Assembly: GCF_000299335.2 (NCBI RefSeq)
Contig: NZ_CP004387.1
Location: 3,550,994 to 3,614,993, forward strand
Origin: Isoalcanivorax pacificus W11-5
Lineage (GTDB): Bacteria; Pseudomonadota; Gammaproteobacteria; Pseudomonadales; Alcanivoracaceae
Direction: 5' to 3'
DNA: 64,000 bases
A program made the position numbers and the translations under genes. Positions 63,476-64,000 of the stretch are shown in pieces (the first letter of the stretch is position 1; each line of letters opens with the position of its first letter). Below the pieces are notes generated by a model. The model worked only from the letters and a program-made list of their open reading frames with translations. It searched no databases and was not told the DNA's origin.

Positions 63476-63597
63476 CGCCTGATTCTGTTTCCTGACCGCG
63501 CGTTCCTGTTCTGTTTTGGTAACCACGCAGGGTTTCATCATATTTATGCAACAGCCCGGCGCGAGCCTGCCGCCATGCTCATCACCGGACTGTTGCC

Positions 63598-64000
63598 ATG
63601 ACCACACGACCTTCCCTGACACGACGCACACTGATCCAGGCCATGTTCTACGGCGCCGGGGCCTCGGCATTGATCGCCTGCGGTGGCGGCAGCAGCCGGG
63701 GCGGCACCGTTACACCGGCACCGCCGGTGGACCCGGAAGTGCCCGAGCCGCCCGTTGTCCCCGCCACGCAATTACCGCTGAGTGCCGGGCCCCTGGCCGC
63801 CATCGGCCCGCTGGTGCAAAGCGAGGTCGACGGCATCTTCATCCCTGAAGGGTTCGGCATTCGTCGCGTGGCGCGTCATCTGCACAACCCGCGTACCGGC
63901 CTGCCCGACCCGCTCGGCCTGCTCGGCTACCACTGGCATATCTTTCCGGACGGTGGCGCGGTGTTTCCGGTTGAGGACGACGGCGGCTGGGTGTATGTCT
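63598..64000 (+). CDS. PhoX-like (DUF839) phosphatase, N-terminal part
   Basis: The frame is open to the window end. The 134 visible residues begin MTTRPSLTRRTLIQAMFYGAGASALIACGGGSS, combining a twin-arginine motif (TRRTLIQ) with a lipobox-like LIAC, so it could be a Tat-exported lipoprotein. A Pro/Val-rich linker follows, then SEVDGIFIPEGFGIRRVARHL and YHWHIFPDGGAVFPVEDDGGWVYV, the start of the PhoX/DUF839 phosphatase domain, which uses calcium and iron in the active site. No clear Pho box was found upstream. The rest lies outside. Confidence 0.85.
   Translation, partial: MTTRPSLTRRTLIQAMFYGAGASALIACGGGSSRGGTVTPAPPVDPEVPEPPVVPATQLPLSAGPLAAIGPLVQSEVDGIFIPEGFGIRRVARHLHNPRTGLPDPLGLLGYHWHIFPDGGAVFPVEDDGGWVYV

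Noticed and set aside
63476-63597. Pho box before the PhoX-like gene
   Set aside because: No CTGTCAT-type pair at the right spacing could be found, though phosphate control of this gene would be expected.

Overview
The window is chromosomal DNA of a GC-rich, Gram-negative gammaproteobacterium close to, but not, Pseudomonas. Two blocks follow Pseudomonas gene order: rhodanese-psd-ytjB/ahpA-serB-fimX, and dksA-gluQ-cbrX-cbrA-cbrB-(small RNA)-pcnB-folK-panB-panC-panD. Unlike Pseudomonas, it carries the lysine-type EF-P modification genes (epmB beside efp-epmA). An Alcanivorax-like (Alcanivoracaceae) host fits best; this is inference from gene content and order, not from a search. No rRNA, tRNA, CRISPR, prophage or origin was seen.

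Layout. 1-18 kb is core housekeeping: the rsgA tail, a rhodanese, psd, an ATP-grasp gene, ytjB/ahpA facing serB, fimX with a large PilZ-like neighbour, epmB/efp/epmA, an orphan ABC-type binding protein, a brnTA toxin-antitoxin pair, sfsA and an aminotransferase. 16.5-28.9 kb holds the carbon-control block: dksA with a long histone-like tail, gluQ behind a terminator, the CbrX/CbrA/CbrB system, an A-rich CrcZ-like RNA candidate downstream of cbrB, then pcnB, folK, a deoxynucleoside kinase and panBCD. acs follows. 31.1-33.1 kb is an IS3-family insertion that split a lipoprotein gene after its third codon; the 3-bp target duplication, both ends and the stranded promoter are all readable.

33-42.8 kb is accessory: a LuxR solo, an MFS exporter, and a seven-gene minus-strand unit (VOC, DHA2 exporter, GyrI-like, GFA, transglutaminase-like, GFA, OsmC) that looks like an efflux/thiol-stress module, then a second methionine aminopeptidase and a DedA-PAP2 fusion. 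42.9-48.4 kb encodes two lipoproteins sharing a YRDxVxEVPG segment after the lipobox; the larger joins a phosphodiester glycosidase to a purple-acid-phosphatase-like domain and may be phosphate regulated. A HigBA-type pair, hydrolase, LysR, MAPEG, DUF533, acyl-CoA dehydrogenase-like and LysE genes follow. 54.2-56.2 kb is a two-gene ferritin-like unit. The end holds an autotransporter, small membrane and lipoprotein genes, a cytochrome b561/c-prime pair, and the start of a PhoX-like phosphatase.

The most interesting connected observation is in the CbrAB block. CbrB has intact receiver, ATPase and C-terminal DNA-binding parts, but its sigma54-contacting GAFTGA loop reads DALPGA. The RNA candidate it would be expected to drive has no convincing sigma54 promoter, although TGTTAC/GTAACA half-sites lie just upstream. 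This suggests the catabolite-repression circuit has been rewired compared with Pseudomonas.
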